Part shown: one piece after another, positions 62,588 to 64,000 of the stretch | Layout: every line of letters begins with the position of its first letter | Numbering within the stretch: position 1 is the stretch's first letter | DNA from: Mansonella perstans | Taxonomy: Eukaryota; Nematoda; Chromadorea; Rhabditida; Onchocercidae | Direction of reading: 5' to 3' | NCBI GenBank assembly: GCA_037074765.1 | Contig: JBAMDO010000149.1 | Coordinates: forward strand, 310,001 to 374,000 | DNA length: 64,000 bases | Program-made: the position numbers and the translations under genes | Notes under the pieces: generated by a model | The model's input: the letters and a program-made list of their open reading frames with translations, nothing else | Databases searched by the model: none | What the model was told of the DNA's origin: nothing

Positions 62588-64000
62588 AACTGCTATTAAA
62601 TTACAAGGAAGACAGGTTTTCCCGCTCATTAGTTGAGAAGAGACAAACGTATCTTCTACAAGAGGGCATTTTTAGCATTGAGGTATTACCCTCCACGTAT
62701 ATGACACTCGGAAGAGTCAAGTTATTCTTTCGGATCTGCACTTCTCTGTTTTCTCTTCTCTTACTTCTACAAATTAACCGGACGAATTGGGAGAAAACTA
62801 AAAGATTCACCAAATAACCTTCCAATAAAGACCACTCAGTTTTCAAAATCCATCTGAAATTAAATGCTTTCATAGTTACTCTTCGCTTACTTTATTTCAT
62901 TAAGCTGAAAGTGGAAATAAAAGGACACAAATTCCCTTCTCTTTATAATTTCGCTTCTCAACTGATTTCAAACCTATCAATACCACTTTTCTATTAATAA
63001 TAACGTCATATTTCCCGGAGAAACCTCAGAAAAAACAACTCATATAAGAGATGGAAACGCCTATATTTTTTAAATAAAAAAATGAGCATAAACAAAGATT
63101 GCAAGTTGGGGTAAGCTCTTTTGACTTCATTGGAAAATTGAAATGCATGGAAAGCACAAGGTGATTAGTAAATGCAAAGCGGAGCAAAAGAGTTGAAATA
63201 ATTATACTGATTGTGAATACTATTATTGCAGATAAAATGCAGCAATCGTAATATCAATTTATTTGCCATATACAAATTATTTCTCAAAACTAATTAATTA
63301 ATTAACCAACTGAACTTCACTGCCAGTGTTGTAGCACTTGACAATGTCTGAATAAGATTTTAAAAAACTTTCAAAAAACTGTAGGACCCGAAAGACCATA
63401 TGCAGCCAACATCAAGATGGCTAGCATACTAATTTTGCTTCTTCCGCAGAAAGAGGAAACATTTGAAAGCAGCAGAAGAAAAATGAAAAAGTTACAGCTA
63501 GTAGATTCAAAAACTGAACACTTCAGTTTATAACTCCACATTTTGAATCAGAAAAGAGATTTTTTTGATAGAAATTTGTAGTGATTCATTTGAGGACACA
63601 TGACAGTGTTTACAAACTATTTTTGACCTCTGAAAATCTGCAGTTATGTGATTTGAAAGCACTTTAAAAGATTAAAAAAATGTTCGGCAGATCTATGATA
63701 GAAAGTCACTTGTTCATTTTTTTCTTAAAAATGAGGTTTTAGAAATAGATTATGATTGATGACAAAATGAAGATTAGCTTTACAAGTGTACGACTGATAG
63801 CAATATATTTAGGAGTATCTTTTTAAATGTCTCTAAAATTTCATAATTATTTATTTGCCGGAAAAAAAAAACTAATGGCAGAAATAATGTCGTCATTGGC
63901 ATGAAGTGGACGGTCTGAATGAAACAGTTTGAGAAAACTCCATGAAAAGAGACAAATGAGTTTGCAAAATATTTTGTTACAATCATTCCTATTCTTTGCT
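62588..64000. other. Right-edge stretch without a supported gene
   Basis: No ORF with splice support. The frame 62601-62873 (-) carries no recognisable motif. Confidence 0.4.

Noticed and set aside
1..64000. CRISPR array, prophage, bacterial operon or transposase
   Set aside because: The only regular arrays are a minisatellite and a microsatellite; genes are spliced eukaryotic genes; no integrase, transposase or reverse-transcriptase motifs seen.

Overview
This window looks like nuclear DNA of a nematode, most likely a spirurid or filarial (clade III) species. The evidence is an AT-rich background, coding regions split into many small exons, introns of about 0.1-2 kb with GT...TTTCAG-type borders (occasionally GC...AG), and recognisable animal genes with nematode-style architecture. 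The species cannot be named from the sequence. All gene models were assembled by eye. Exon phases were checked arithmetically, and the five complete models with recognised homologues (sav-1, hpo-8, gba, the MAM gene, ect-2) close as exact multiples of three. The Pax model also closes, but its 3' end is ambiguous.

Layout: 1.8-11.2 kb (-) is a 13-exon adenylate-kinase-5-like gene with an unresolved 3' end and a foldback repeat in its first intron. 11.4-15.9 kb holds only weak or unrecognised coding fragments. 15.9-17.0 kb (-) is a small unrecognised gene head-to-head with sav-1 (17.1-19.5 kb, +), the Hippo-pathway WW/SARAH scaffold. A selenocysteine tRNA lies at 21.1 kb. A small membrane-protein ORF is at 22.3 kb (-). 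24.3-27.1 kb (+) is a 3-hydroxyacyl-CoA dehydratase (hpo-8/HACD). It converges on a complete lysosomal glucosylceramidase at 28.3-32.9 kb (-). 34.7-36.2 kb (-) has exons of an unrecognised gene whose frames do not join cleanly. 37.3-41.1 kb (+) is a secreted protein with two MAM domains. 42.0-49.3 kb (-) is ect-2/let-21, the cytokinesis RhoGEF (BRCT-DH-PH), with a tetranucleotide microsatellite in intron 1 and a 29-bp minisatellite just upstream. 52.7-55.9 kb (-) is a paired-domain (Pax) gene with no homeobox seen. 55.9-64 kb is gene-poor, with a few orphan exons.

The genes are ordinary unlinked eukaryotic loci and form no single pathway. Two of them (hpo-8, gba) act in very-long-chain lipid and sphingolipid metabolism. 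sav-1, ect-2 and Pax are signalling, cytokinesis and developmental regulators. I see no mobile-element ORF, CRISPR array or bacterial-type operon. The most unusual signals are non-canonical splice junctions (three inferred GC-AG introns and one AT...AG junction), a probable 22-nt micro-exon, the foldback repeat, the higher-order minisatellite and an apparently degenerate adenylate kinase site.
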